Assembly: GCF_036059255.1 (NCBI RefSeq)
Contig: NZ_CP107947.1
Span: 62,001 to 126,000 of the forward strand
DNA: 64,000 nt
From: Micromonospora sp. NBC_00389
Lineage (GTDB): Bacteria; Actinomycetota; Actinomycetes; Mycobacteriales; Micromonosporaceae
Direction of reading: 5' to 3'
Shown here: in pieces, positions 17,462 to 25,303 of the stretch
How the letters are laid out: every line of letters begins with the position of its first letter
Numbering within the stretch: position 1 is the stretch's first letter
Position numbers and translations under genes: made by a program
Notes under the pieces: model-generated
Seen by the model: only the letters and a program-made list of their open reading frames with translations
Database searches by the model: none
Told to the model about the DNA's origin: nothing

Positions 17462-18099
17462 CGGCCCACCTCCGCACCAGCGGGGGTGAGGTCGCGGACC
17501 CGGACGGTCGGGCGGGTGTCAGTGGCGTGGTCGTCGCGGTGGCGGTCGAACACGGCCACGCCAGACCGCGTGGTCTTCGCCCGGTACATGGCGGCGTCAG
17601 CGTCAGCGAGGGCGGCGGCGAGATCCCCGGTGGTGGGGGCGAGTCCGATGCTGGCCGTCACCGACACGGCCACACCGGAGGGAAGGCGGACCGGGGCGGC
17701 GATCGCGGCGGCCAGCTGGCGGCCAGCCGTCACGGGGTCGGGGTCGCAGAGGAGGGCGGCGAACTCGTCCCCGCCAAGGCGAGCGGCTATGCCGTGGACC
17801 TGGGCGAGTCGGGCGGCGACGGCGCGCAGGACGACGTCTCCGGCGGCGTGGCCGTGGGTGTCGTTGACGGGCTTGAAGCCGTCCAGGTCCAGCACGGCCA
17901 CCCACGGACGGGCGGAGGCGAGCTGTTCCCAGCCGGCGGCGAGGCCGGCGCGGTTCGCCAGGCCGGTCAGCGGGTCGCGGACGGCAGCCCGTTGCAGGGC
18001 GGCCAGTTCGTAGCGGGCGACGTAGAGGCAGTAGCGGTCCCAGCAGATCAGCACCAGGACGCCGACGAGCAGGAGGCCGGAGAGCAGGGCGTTGGTCAT
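17458..18099 (-). CDS. membrane-anchored GGDEF diguanylate cyclase
   Basis: 213 residues. One N-terminal membrane helix (residues 2-20), a short linker, then a complete GGDEF domain: DPLTGLANR (42-50), LDLDGFKPVNDTHGH (70-84), the catalytic RLGGDEF with GGDEF at 109-113, and the late motif ALADADAAMYRAK. The residues for GTP and metal binding look intact, so c-di-GMP synthesis is expected. The RxxD inhibitory site, normally five residues before GGDEF, is missing, so product inhibition may be lost. It sits inside the rep-tra operon and overlaps both neighbours by 4 nt, so it is made together with the replication and transfer proteins. Confidence 0.9.
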   Translation of the reverse strand: MTNALLSGLLLVGVLVLICWDRYCLYVARYELAALQRAAVRDPLTGLANRAGLAAGWEQLASARPWVAVLDLDGFKPVNDTHGHAAGDVVLRAVAARLAQVHGIAARLGGDEFAALLCDPDPVTAGRQLAAAIAAPVRLPSGVAVSVTASIGLAPTTGDLAAALADADAAMYRAKTTRSGVAVFDRHRDDHATDTRPTVRVRDLTPAGAEVGR

Positions 18100-18692
18100 C
18101 GGGTCACCTCTCCGATCAGCGAGGTGCCATTGCGGCGGGTGAACGCAGCCGGCGGCACCGGGGCGACCGGCACCGGGCGGGCAGGCTCGACCGGGACCAG
18201 GGCGACAGGCTCAGAGACGGCCGAGGCGACGGGGGCAGAAGCCGCCGGGGCGGGCTGCGCGACCGGTCCGGCCGGCGCGTTGTCGGCGGGGGCCGGGGTG
18301 GTGGACAGGACGAGCTTGGACAGGCCGATGAACGCCAGCGCGGGCACGGCCGACAGCAGCCACCCGGACAGGCCCGGCTTCGCCACGGCGAGCTGCGCGG
18401 CGAGAGAGAGCGTGACGGCGGCGACGAGGAGGAACATCGGGTAGCCGATCGGCCCGCCGGTGCGGCGTCGGCGGCGGATGGTGAGCAGGGCGGCGGCGGG
18501 GATGAGTTCGCTGATGACGGCGTTGGCCCAGCCGAACCACTCGCCGGTGCCGGCCGGGCTGTTGTCGAGGGTCCAGTCTTTGACGTGGGTGAACGATGCG
18601 GCACCCGCGAAGCCGGCGACGATGAGCAGGATGACGACGAGGACCAGGGCGTCGATGCGGTCGGCGCGCGTGTTGGTGGGGTGGGGTTTCAT
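18096..18692 (-). CDS. DUF2637 membrane protein (spread protein-like)
   Basis: 198 residues with about four hydrophobic segments (ALVLVVILLIVAGFAGAASF; AVISELIPAAALLTI; PMFLLVAAVTLSLAAQLAV; WLLSAVPALAFIGLSKLVL), then an Ala/Pro/Val-rich tail. DUF2637 proteins are regularly encoded beside the tra gene of AICEs and conjugative plasmids, in the place of the spd genes thought to spread the plasmid through mycelium. It overlaps both the tra and GGDEF genes by 4 nt. Confidence 0.8.
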   Translation of the reverse strand: MKPHPTNTRADRIDALVLVVILLIVAGFAGAASFTHVKDWTLDNSPAGTGEWFGWANAVISELIPAAALLTIRRRRRTGGPIGYPMFLLVAAVTLSLAAQLAVAKPGLSGWLLSAVPALAFIGLSKLVLSTTPAPADNAPAGPVAQPAPAASAPVASAVSEPVALVPVEPARPVPVAPVPPAAFTRRNGTSLIGEVTR

Positions 18693-20119
18693 GCGGCACC
18701 GTCCAGGATCTCGCCGTCGATCACGCGCAGCCGGCCGTAGGTCTGGGCCATGGCGCGGATCTCGTCATCGCTGAGGTAGGAGAAGCGGACCCGCATCGGG
18801 GTCGGGTCACCGTCGATGACCACGAACCCCACCCCGGGCAGGGACTGCGGGATGCGGTCACACAGCGCCCCGCGATCGCGCATCCCCTCGCCGAGCACGA
18901 GGTCGACCTGTGCGGCTTCCGCGAGGCGCAGGCCGATGCGGGTCGGGAACAGGTCCCGGAACGGTAGGACTTCCTTGCGGGGGTCCTGGATCGCGGCGAC
19001 CACGTGCACACCGACCGCGCGCCCCTGGGACAGGAGGATGGACAGGGCGGCCTTGATGCGGTCCTTGAGTTGCCGGTCGGTGAGGTAGGCGGTCAGGTTC
19101 GCCAGCTCATCGATCACCAGGACGATCAGTGGCTCGTCCGGGGTCGGGGTGTGCTGGCGGGTGCGGCCGTAGAGCTTCCCGGCGCGGTCCTTGGCGACCG
19201 AAGCGGCTTCCTCGATCAGCTCACACATCGCGGCGTAGTCCTTGCGGGCGAACCGGGTGAACATCGGCGCACCCATGCCCAACTCCATGCCGCCTTTCGG
19301 GTCGAGGCCCCACACCTGGACGAGACCGGAGGTGACCCCGGCGGCGAGGGAGCGGACCACGGACCAGATGACCGAGCCCTTGCCCGACCCCGTCGCGCCC
19401 ACGACGAGGACTTGGGTGCCGAACAGGCGCAGCTCGTAGCCGTCGCCGTCCTCGCGCTTGCCCACCGGCAGGGCGGTGAACTCGGGAACCGCCGGCACCG
19501 GGAGCGGGCGAACGAGTTTGGCGAGGGGGTCACCGCGGAACAGGTGCAGCAGCACCACCTCCGGACGCGGCCCCGGTGCGGCCTTGACCTGCCGGACGCC
19601 GAACGTGTGGGCGAGGCGTTCGGCGACGCGGGCGAAGTCGTCGGGGATCTGCCCGGTCACCATCCGCACCACCACCACGTCCACCCCGGAGGCGCAGCGG
19701 ACCTTCCGCAGGACGGGTAGGACGGTGTGCGCGTCGAAGGAGACGGCGAGTTTGGCGGTGACCATGGCGGCGTGCCAGTTGCGGCGGTAGACCATGCGGC
19801 GGTAGCGGGACAGGGTCGGCCACCAGCCGAACCGCAGCCACGAGGGCCGGTGTCCGAACGCCCACCCTGTCGAGGCGGCGGCGACCAGGCCGACGACGCC
19901 GACCGGGCCAGCCCAGCCGAACCGCAGGTAGAGCCAGCCGAAGAAGACCGCCGGGGCGGTCAGGTACCAGAAGCGCACAAGCACCAGGACCAGGCGGCCC
20001 AGGGCCTTCGCGGTCCACCAGGACAGGGCCAGCCACATCGGGATACGCACGAACGGGGTGCGGACGTTGATCGGAGCGCCTTCGATCCGGTCACCCCGGA
20101 TCACGTTGACCAGCGGCAT
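18689..20119 (-). CDS. traSA: FtsK/SpoIIIE-type conjugal transfer protein
   Basis: 476 residues. Two N-terminal membrane segments (about residues 30-75) are followed by a RecA-like motor with Walker A GATGSGKGS, Walker B IVLVIDEL and the arginine-rich ALSILLSQGRAVGVHVV region. The protein belongs to the TraB/TraSA family, which pumps double-stranded DNA between mycelia as a hexamer without a relaxase. A winged-helix gamma-like end may be in the last 60 residues. It lies downstream of two small genes and overlaps the DUF2637 gene. Confidence 0.92.
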   Translation of the reverse strand: MPLVNVIRGDRIEGAPINVRTPFVRIPMWLALSWWTAKALGRLVLVLVRFWYLTAPAVFFGWLYLRFGWAGPVGVVGLVAAASTGWAFGHRPSWLRFGWWPTLSRYRRMVYRRNWHAAMVTAKLAVSFDAHTVLPVLRKVRCASGVDVVVVRMVTGQIPDDFARVAERLAHTFGVRQVKAAPGPRPEVVLLHLFRGDPLAKLVRPLPVPAVPEFTALPVGKREDGDGYELRLFGTQVLVVGATGSGKGSVIWSVVRSLAAGVTSGLVQVWGLDPKGGMELGMGAPMFTRFARKDYAAMCELIEEAASVAKDRAGKLYGRTRQHTPTPDEPLIVLVIDELANLTAYLTDRQLKDRIKAALSILLSQGRAVGVHVVAAIQDPRKEVLPFRDLFPTRIGLRLAEAAQVDLVLGEGMRDRGALCDRIPQSLPGVGFVVIDGDPTPMRVRFSYLSDDEIRAMAQTYGRLRVIDGEILDGAA

Positions 20120-20122
20120 CCC

Positions 20123-20587
20123 TCAGCCCTCCCCGACCGTCGCGGCGGCGGCGAACAAGGCGGTCTGTCCCGGCGTGCCGGGACGGCGACGGATCACGCG
20201 GCGGCGTACCGGCGTCCGGGCCGGGGCGAGGGCGGTCAGGTCGACCGGCCCGGATTCCGGGGCGGGGACGTGGCGGGTCATGGTCGGCAGCCACCGGCCC
20301 CGACCGAGGACCGCGCGCAGGTCGACGCGGTCGGCCACGTGCGGGGCGATCAGGTCCGGGTCGAGGTGACGCAGCTTCACCACCGTCCGGGCCAGAGCGG
20401 CAGCAGCGGCGGCGATCTCCACCAGCGCAGCCACCCGGACCGCGTCAGAGGGGACGGTGGTGTAGACCTCGCGGGCGACCCGGATACCGGGACCAGCGAG
20501 GCGCATCACCGTGCGGCGATGGGTGCGGCGGTGGGGGGCGGGGCGCGGGTTCCCGGCGATCCGGGCAGCCTTCGATACGGTGGGCAT
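20123..20587 (-). CDS. hypothetical AICE protein, 154 aa
   Basis: A basic protein rich in Arg, Ala and Pro. A central stretch (AVRVAALVEIAAAAAALARTVVKL) is helical and mildly hydrophobic. The ATG at 20587 has AAGGAG 8 nt upstream. It lies 3 bp before the transfer ATPase gene, so it belongs to the same operon. I do not recognise a domain; a DNA- or membrane-associated accessory of transfer is possible. Confidence 0.65.
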   Translation of the reverse strand: MPTVSKAARIAGNPRPAPHRRTHRRTVMRLAGPGIRVAREVYTTVPSDAVRVAALVEIAAAAAALARTVVKLRHLDPDLIAPHVADRVDLRAVLGRGRWLPTMTRHVPAPESGPVDLTALAPARTPVRRRVIRRRPGTPGQTALFAAAATVGEG

Positions 20588-20675
20588 CAGCCCATCTCCT
20601 TCCAAGGAATTCGGGTGAGGCGCGGGGCGGGAGTCGTCTTGGCGGGTGAAGCCCGCCCCGCGCGTCCAGATCTGG

Positions 20676-21101
20676 TCAGGCCGCCTGCTTCACAGCGGCA
20701 GCCTCGGTCATCGCCCCGGCGCGGATCGACCACGCCTGACGCGCCCGGCACTTCCCCGAGCCCTTGCACCGCTGCGAATCCACGTACGGCGTCAGGGTCA
20801 CGTCGGAGAACTGCACCGCCGGCGGGTAGCCCGGGATCTTCGACGCCGGCGGCACCGGCTGGACCGGGGCGGCGATCTTCACCTTGACTTCCTTGGTCCC
20901 GCCGAACTTCCCCGCCTCCGGGTCCAGGTCCAGGACCTTGACCACCCACAGCCGCTCGCCCGTGTCCTTGTCACGCGCCTGGTCGTCGCCCTGACCGCGC
21001 TTGTCGAAGTCCGTCACCGGCTCCACACCCAGGCACAACGCGCCCTGCGGGAAGACGTACTCGAACGGAACCGGAACCTTGATCGTGTTCGGGACTGCCA
21101 C
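20676..21101 (-). CDS. conserved AICE protein, first gene of the core operon
   Basis: 141 residues starting VAVPNTIKVPVPFEYVFPQG, with a GTG at 21101 and AGGAG 6 nt before it. Beta-rich sequence in the first half; two closely spaced cysteines (QRCKGSGKCRA) near the C-terminus could bind metal or form a bridge. Proteins of this kind often open the rep-tra operon in AICEs, but their function is unknown to me. The promoter is expected in the 21102-21319 gap. Confidence 0.7.
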   Translation of the reverse strand: MAVPNTIKVPVPFEYVFPQGALCLGVEPVTDFDKRGQGDDQARDKDTGERLWVVKVLDLDPEAGKFGGTKEVKVKIAAPVQPVPPASKIPGYPPAVQFSDVTLTPYVDSQRCKGSGKCRARQAWSIRAGAMTEAAAVKQAA

Positions 21102-21184
21102 TGTCCACTCCTGTCTGCTGCCGCCGGCCTTCGGCCGGCTCTGGCGTTTGGCGCGGCTCGCGCCGCATGCCATCACGCTAGCCG

Positions 21185-21219
21185 CACTTTTAGTACGGGG
21201 CAACACTTTGAGTGCGGGA
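21185..21219 (-). promoter_or_regulatory. candidate operator: two CACTTTnAGT repeats
   Basis: cacttttagtacgggg (21185) and cactttgagtgcggga (21204) are 19 bp apart, about two helical turns. Each is close to a palindrome (CACTTTGAGTG). They lie in the only gap between the XRE regulator and the core operon, so they may be its operator. Confidence 0.45.
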
Positions 21220-21319
21220 GATTGAAGATTGGGCATGGAAATCGCCCGCCACCAGCCGTGAAGGGTTGATAACGGGCGATTGGGTTGCAATCGAGGGCCG
21301 TCCTGCGTGGACGGTTGAA

Positions 21320-22534
21320 TCAGCTCAGGCCAAGCCGGTCCGCAAGTTCGCGAAGGCCTGGCTCATCTGCCAGATCCGACCGCAGCATGTCCGTCATGAG
21401 CCGTTGCACTAGTGGGTGAGCCGGTGCTTGCTCCGGTGCTACCTCGACTGCGCGAGAAAGCGTCTCGACCACGCCGGGCACGTTCCGTCGCTGGGCATGA
21501 GCGCGGGCCACATCGATAAGGAAGCGGCCCTGTCGCTCAGGCGAGAGGCCGGACGGATCCACGTTCGCAGCGCCCCGCAGCGCGCGACCCGCGTCCCCCA
21601 GTTCGACCGCTACCGCAACGTCGTGAAGCGCGACGTTGGTCGGGCCGAACTCGGTGTTGTAGTCGTTCCGGTCCACGCCGAGCCGTTCCGCTGCACGACG
21701 GGCGATCGCAAGCTCTTCATAAGCCGCTTCCGCATCGTTCCGCCGGGCAGCTACCACGGCTAGTTGCAGGTGGAGGGCACCCCAGATCGAAAGCACTTCC
21801 GGCTCGCCTGCCTCCGCCCGATCCTCCAGAGCGGCAGCTGCTGTGGCGGCTGTCTGCTGTGCGCGATCGAGCCTCCGAGCAGCCTGAAAGACCAGCGTCA
21901 GGCGAAATGCTCCCTCTGCCATGAGGAGCGTGTCCCCGGATCGCTCGGCGGCACTGATCGCCCGGTCGGCGGCCACCCAAGCGGCGCCCGGCTCGGCCAT
22001 CCTGGCGAGCACAGCAGCGCAGGCGTGGTAAGCCCGCGCGAGAGCCGCAAACACTGCCCGCTGTGCCTCACCCTCCGTCGTCCGCGCCGCAGTTTCCAGG
22101 TCCGGCAGCAGGCCCACCAACATCGCACCCACGTGGCTGAACTCGGAGGCGTGCGTGTACGTCCAAGCCTCAGCGACTCTGGCCGACAACTCATCAACGT
22201 CAGCCGGCTCGTGGCTCGCGCCGAGCACCGCCGCCAGGGCGTGACTGGAACTGAGCGCAAGGCCCAACTCGGTCGCGGCGGGTGGCTCCTCGTGAGCGGC
22301 AGCGACAACTGGCGCCTCAGGGGCCATCTCGGAAAGCGGCACCTCCAAGACGCCCGCAAGACGTTCAAGGACCGTCATCCGGTCGATCTTCCGCACGCCG
22401 CGCTCAACCTGGGATAGCCAGGTCTCCGAGCGATCAATCAAGCGGGCGAACTCCCGCTGGGACAGCCCACGACGTTGCCGATAGAAAGCGATCCGCCGAC
22501 CGACGGCCCGCTCCGAGGGTGTGCCGTCACTCAT
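21320..22534 (-). CDS. XRE-family regulator with TPR-like C-terminus
   Basis: 404 residues. The N-terminal Xre helix-turn-helix (residues 8-65) reads GRRIAFYRQRRGLSQREFARLIDRSETWLSQVERG. After a linker, about 300 residues of Ala-rich helical repeats resemble tetratricopeptide repeats, as in actinomycete signal-responsive XRE regulators. It probably controls the element's replication and transfer genes downstream. Its ATG overlaps the stop of the ABM gene as ATGA. Confidence 0.85.
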   Translation of the reverse strand: MSDGTPSERAVGRRIAFYRQRRGLSQREFARLIDRSETWLSQVERGVRKIDRMTVLERLAGVLEVPLSEMAPEAPVVAAAHEEPPAATELGLALSSSHALAAVLGASHEPADVDELSARVAEAWTYTHASEFSHVGAMLVGLLPDLETAARTTEGEAQRAVFAALARAYHACAAVLARMAEPGAAWVAADRAISAAERSGDTLLMAEGAFRLTLVFQAARRLDRAQQTAATAAAALEDRAEAGEPEVLSIWGALHLQLAVVAARRNDAEAAYEELAIARRAAERLGVDRNDYNTEFGPTNVALHDVAVAVELGDAGRALRGAANVDPSGLSPERQGRFLIDVARAHAQRRNVPGVVETLSRAVEVAPEQAPAHPLVQRLMTDMLRSDLADEPGLRELADRLGLS

Positions 22535-22842
22535 GACCCACTCACGCCCTTGCTCCCGAGCGGGTCCAAGAACTCCACCCGGACGCCCGACAAGTACTGC
22601 TCGCGCTCCGACAGGAACCGCAGGGTGTGAGGCTGACGCTCGTGCGCGTCGAAGGCCGCACGGTCCCGATAGACCTCGTAGAAGACACGCGCCAACGGCT
22701 CACCTTCCACCAGATGCGTGGCGTACACGAGCGTGCCCGGCTCGTCTTGCTGAATGCCCGGCAGCGTCTCCGCGGCGAGCCGATCGAAGCCCGCCGCAGC
22801 ATCCTCATCCTTGAGGTCAAAACGGACTACCAACGCGAACAT
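22531..22842 (-). CDS. antibiotic biosynthesis monooxygenase-domain protein
   Basis: A 103-residue ABM/YgiN-like ferredoxin-like domain: MFALVVRFDLKDEDAAAGFDRL, then EPGTLVYATHLVEGEP and FYEVYRDRAAFDAHERQPHTLRFL. Such small dimers act as cofactor-free oxygenases, quinol modifiers or stress proteins. AGGAGG lies 6 nt before the ATG at 22842. It is translationally coupled to the XRE regulator, which suggests a sensing or response pair, an arrangement seen in other AICEs. Confidence 0.8.
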   Translation of the reverse strand: MFALVVRFDLKDEDAAAGFDRLAAETLPGIQQDEPGTLVYATHLVEGEPLARVFYEVYRDRAAFDAHERQPHTLRFLSEREQYLSGVRVEFLDPLGSKGVSGS

Positions 22843-22954
22843 GGGCAACCTCCTGGGTAGCGAGCCGCACTCTATGTACGCCATGGTACCGGCGATGCTG
22901 GGCATAGCTGCCTTGTCCCACCTGACGCTTGACGTTTCCGTCCCAGGACATGCT

Positions 22955-23542
22955 TTACGGGTGGCCTTGACCGTCGGAGGCGATCGGGATCAGCCTGGCC
23001 GCTACGTCCTCGTAGTCGCCAAAGCCACTGGTGGTTCGCAACATGCCGCGGGTCCGGTAGTAGGCGCGCAATGGCTCGACCTGCTTCTGGTAGTCCTCCT
23101 GGTAGTGCGAGTGCATCAGCAGGAGCTCCTGGCGTCGCTCGGCCCGCTGGGGGTCCAGTTCTATCTGGCGTTCTACCCGGCGGCGGACCGTGAGGCCGAG
23201 TTCGTCCTCCGTCAAGACAAGTTCAATCACCGTGTCGGGTACATGGCCGCTCTGCGCCAACAACTCCGCCTGACCGATCCTGCGCGGGTAGTTGCACAGC
23301 AGCCAGCCGCCGTCCACGTTGGCTAGGGCATCAGCGATGGCTTTCGTAGTCAGCTCGTCCGGGACAAGCTCCCCGGCCTGCATATGCCGGTTCATCTGTT
23401 CGCCTAGCGGCGTCCGCAGTTGCACGTGCTCGCGCCAGACATTGCCCGGGCTGATGACCTGTAGGCCGGTGGCGTCTGCCAGAACCGCCGCAGGGGAGGA
23501 CAGGTCGACTACCGGCCCGCCGATGAGGGCAACGTTCGGCAT
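22955..23542 (-). CDS. adenylate-kinase-like protein with lost P-loop
   Basis: 195 residues. The body follows adenylate kinase: VISPGNVWREHVQLRTPLGEQMNRHMQAGELVPDELT (NMP-binding region) and GGWLLCNYPRRIGQAELL, matching the GFPR motif of Adk. The position of GxPGxGKGT reads IGGPVVDLSSPAA, without the Walker lysine and Ser/Thr, so ATP binding by the normal route is doubtful. The ATG at 23542 has GGGAG upstream. It may be a regulatory or binding protein derived from a nucleotide kinase. Adk-like genes next to XRE regulators recur in AICE accessory regions. Confidence 0.75.
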   Translation of the reverse strand: MPNVALIGGPVVDLSSPAAVLADATGLQVISPGNVWREHVQLRTPLGEQMNRHMQAGELVPDELTTKAIADALANVDGGWLLCNYPRRIGQAELLAQSGHVPDTVIELVLTEDELGLTVRRRVERQIELDPQRAERRQELLLMHSHYQEDYQKQVEPLRAYYRTRGMLRTTSGFGDYEDVAARLIPIASDGQGHP

Positions 23543-23686
23543 GCGTGCTCCCATGTGCGAGTGGCGCCGAAGGGCGAAGCTAGCAGCACGCGTAAGCATC
23601 AGGTGGGACGTATGTGTAAAGCATCAGCCGCGACACGACAGATGCTGGGCATAGCTGGTTGCCGAATTGCCCTCTACAGAATCAAG

Positions 23687-23981
23687 GCGGCCCGCAAGCG
23701 GGCCGCGCCGGCCCGGCCCCGGCCTGCTGGCGACCTTCGGCCGGCATCGGCCGGGCCGGCCGGCCACGCTGACGGACTACACGATCAGAAGACCTCGGGG
23801 CTCCGCCCCGAACCCCGGCCCTCCTCAGAGATCTGCCGGGGGGCGGCTCTCCTCGTCGGGCACCACAAGGGCTACCAGCCTCCCCGGACGGGGCCAAGGT
23901 CGTTCGTCCGGTAGGGCGCTCCACCTTGGCCCCGTCCGGGGAGGCTGGACGGTCTACGACTGCCCGACGAGGAGATCCGCC
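23687..23981. repeat. cluster of large inverted repeats in the element
   Basis: Part of a 595-bp stretch (23543-24137) with no credible gene. It holds a 9-bp-arm hairpin (23687-23706), a nested stem (23707-23718 with 23749-23760), a short hairpin (23796-23810) and a 59-bp imperfect inverted repeat (23842-23900 with 23923-23981; arms match except one base and a central 12-bp block). Such DNA fits a single-strand or double-strand origin, or the cis-acting transfer locus. Function is inferred. Confidence 0.6.
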
Positions 23982-24137
23982 CAGGAACACGACGCTCAAC
24001 ACCTGCGCAGCCACCACGGAAGATCGGCGTTCGTTCGCGGGTCATGATGAGTGGGCTGAGTAGCACGTCGTCTAGACGGTCGACGACTGCTCACAACTCC
24101 CGTGCGGCAGGTCGGGGGAGCATGTTGGCTCGTGCTG

Positions 24138-24347
24138 TCAATTGGCCGATGTCTGGCCGCGCTGCCGCCCATCGCCTTGACTGCCGTGTCGGTCTGCCGC
24201 GTACCGTTCCTGCGTCCGGGTCGCCTCTCGCGCTGCGGCGGAGTCCTCCGGAGAGGATAGCCGCCTTCGATCGCGCAAACCGACGGCGAGGAAGGCCACC
24301 ATGATCAGTGCTACAACCGCTCCGAGGAAAATCAGCATCGTCGTCAT
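24138..24347 (-). CDS. small single-span membrane protein
   Basis: 69 residues: one strong N-terminal membrane helix (MLIFLGAVVALIMVAFLAVGL), then RDRRR and a charged soluble tail. The ATG at 24347 has no convincing ribosome site. It lies in the accessory part of the element. The family is not recognised. Confidence 0.45.
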   Translation of the reverse strand: MTTMLIFLGAVVALIMVAFLAVGLRDRRRLSSPEDSAAAREATRTQERYAADRHGSQGDGRQRGQTSAN

Positions 24348-24569
24348 GGCGCAGACTGTAAGGACACTTGCGCCCTGAGGTCGAGGGCCTACAAGACTGA
24401 TGGGCTGGTCATGGGCCATCTGCGGGCCAGTACCGGTGACCTACAACGGTCACGAGCGGGCACGGAACCCACCCGTGCCGACCGAATCCGCCAGGCATTT
24501 CGGACACCATGTCCGCTTGAGGACACTCTTCCAACCTGACGGTGCTATGCCGCTCAGCATGGGTTCCGC

Positions 24570-24974
24570 TCAAGGCTTGGGTAACTCACGCCAGAGCCGC
24601 AGTGCCCGGTCCCGAATGGGCTGGGTACGTTGAGGCGCATCTTTGAGGGACTGCAACGTGTCGCGGAACGGAGCGGCTGGGTAGCCGTCCTCAAGCCAGT
24701 CGAGCGCGAGGCTCGCCCAGTAGTCGGACCAGCAGGACAGGGCGTAACGGACAAGGTCATCCCAAGGAGGCGGATCGGAGGCCTGGTCGATGTTGAGGGT
24801 TGTGACGTCCTCGTGGCGCCGTTCCAAGAGTGGTAGCAGCGAGCGGATGTTCTCCGCTGGTGTCCAGTGGCGGCCGTCGTTTGTCGATAGGACTATCCAG
24901 TGCCCTCCAGGGTCAACGCCCAGCCTCAGCTCGTGCTTGCCGATCGCCATCACCACGCGGTTGTCGTCCGCCAT
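24570..24974 (-). CDS. hypothetical cargo protein near the element's right end
   Basis: 134 residues, acidic and soluble, with many Trp and Asp (GGHWIVLSTNDGRHW, PPPWDDLVRYALSCWSDYWASLALDWLEDG). It resembles small immunity or adaptor proteins only in general character. The ATG at 24974 is used; the open frame upstream crosses the arm repeat and the attachment core and is not coding. The 24975-25303 gap holds the arm site and att core listed separately. Confidence 0.55.
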   Translation of the reverse strand: MADDNRVVMAIGKHELRLGVDPGGHWIVLSTNDGRHWTPAENIRSLLPLLERRHEDVTTLNIDQASDPPPWDDLVRYALSCWSDYWASLALDWLEDGYPAAPFRDTLQSLKDAPQRTQPIRDRALRLWRELPKP

Positions 24975-25007
24975 CAGGTCATTATTCAGGCGTTGCAGTA
25001 CGTGGCT

Positions 25008-25030
25008 GTACAGCCATCCGTACAGCCAAG
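25008..25030. repeat. candidate integrase arm site, right end of the AICE
   Basis: gtacagccatccgtacagcc followed by aag, one base different from 14393-14415 and in the same orientation. It lies 84 bp inside the att core at 25115. Confidence 0.55.
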
Positions 25031-25114
25031 GCCACACGCTGACGCCGACGCCACCCGACAACGCCGGACGGGCTGACCAGGACGGCAGGGGCCTGAGCAG
25101 CCATCTGCGATCTT

Positions 25115-25159
25115 CTTCTAATCCCAAGGCCGCAGGTTCGAATCCTGCCGGGCGCACCA
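25115..25159 (+). repeat. att core 2: AICE right end and second-segment left end
   Basis: 45 bp identical to the tRNA-Arg 3' end (14291-14335). Its left flank is an element right end with an arm site. Its right flank resembles the left end after attL (shared catcacc, aggtcagcggctt and cggccccc blocks). It is therefore a junction between two elements in tandem. Confidence 0.85.
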
Positions 25160-25303
25160 GCATCACCCCCAGGTCAGCGGCTTTCCGCTCCCGGTCGAAG
25201 CGATCACTACGGCCCCCGAAGTCCGTATTGAGTTGGTCAACCTTCCGTAGTCCCTCGGCGGTGTCGTTCACGAAACGACGGCTGATTGTTGGCCGGCCGG
25301 CGA

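Larger units (their letters stand above)
14291..25159. mobile_element. pSAM2-like integrative and conjugative element (AICE)
   Basis: A 10.9-kb element between two identical 45-bp copies of the tRNA-Arg 3' end. It has the AICE modules: int and xis next to the tRNA, a RepSA-type rolling-circle initiator, an FtsK-like transfer ATPase, a DUF2637 spread-like membrane protein and an XRE regulator. The core genes run leftwards in one compact operon. Int, xis, rep and tra show no frameshift, so it may still be active. Confidence 0.9.

Noticed and set aside
15542..18013. An 823-codon plus-strand frame across the element core
   Set aside because: Opposes xis, rep and the GGDEF gene, all of which have family motifs.
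23687..23981. CRISPR array
   Set aside because: The repeats are inverted and of different sequence, with no regular direct repeats or spacers.
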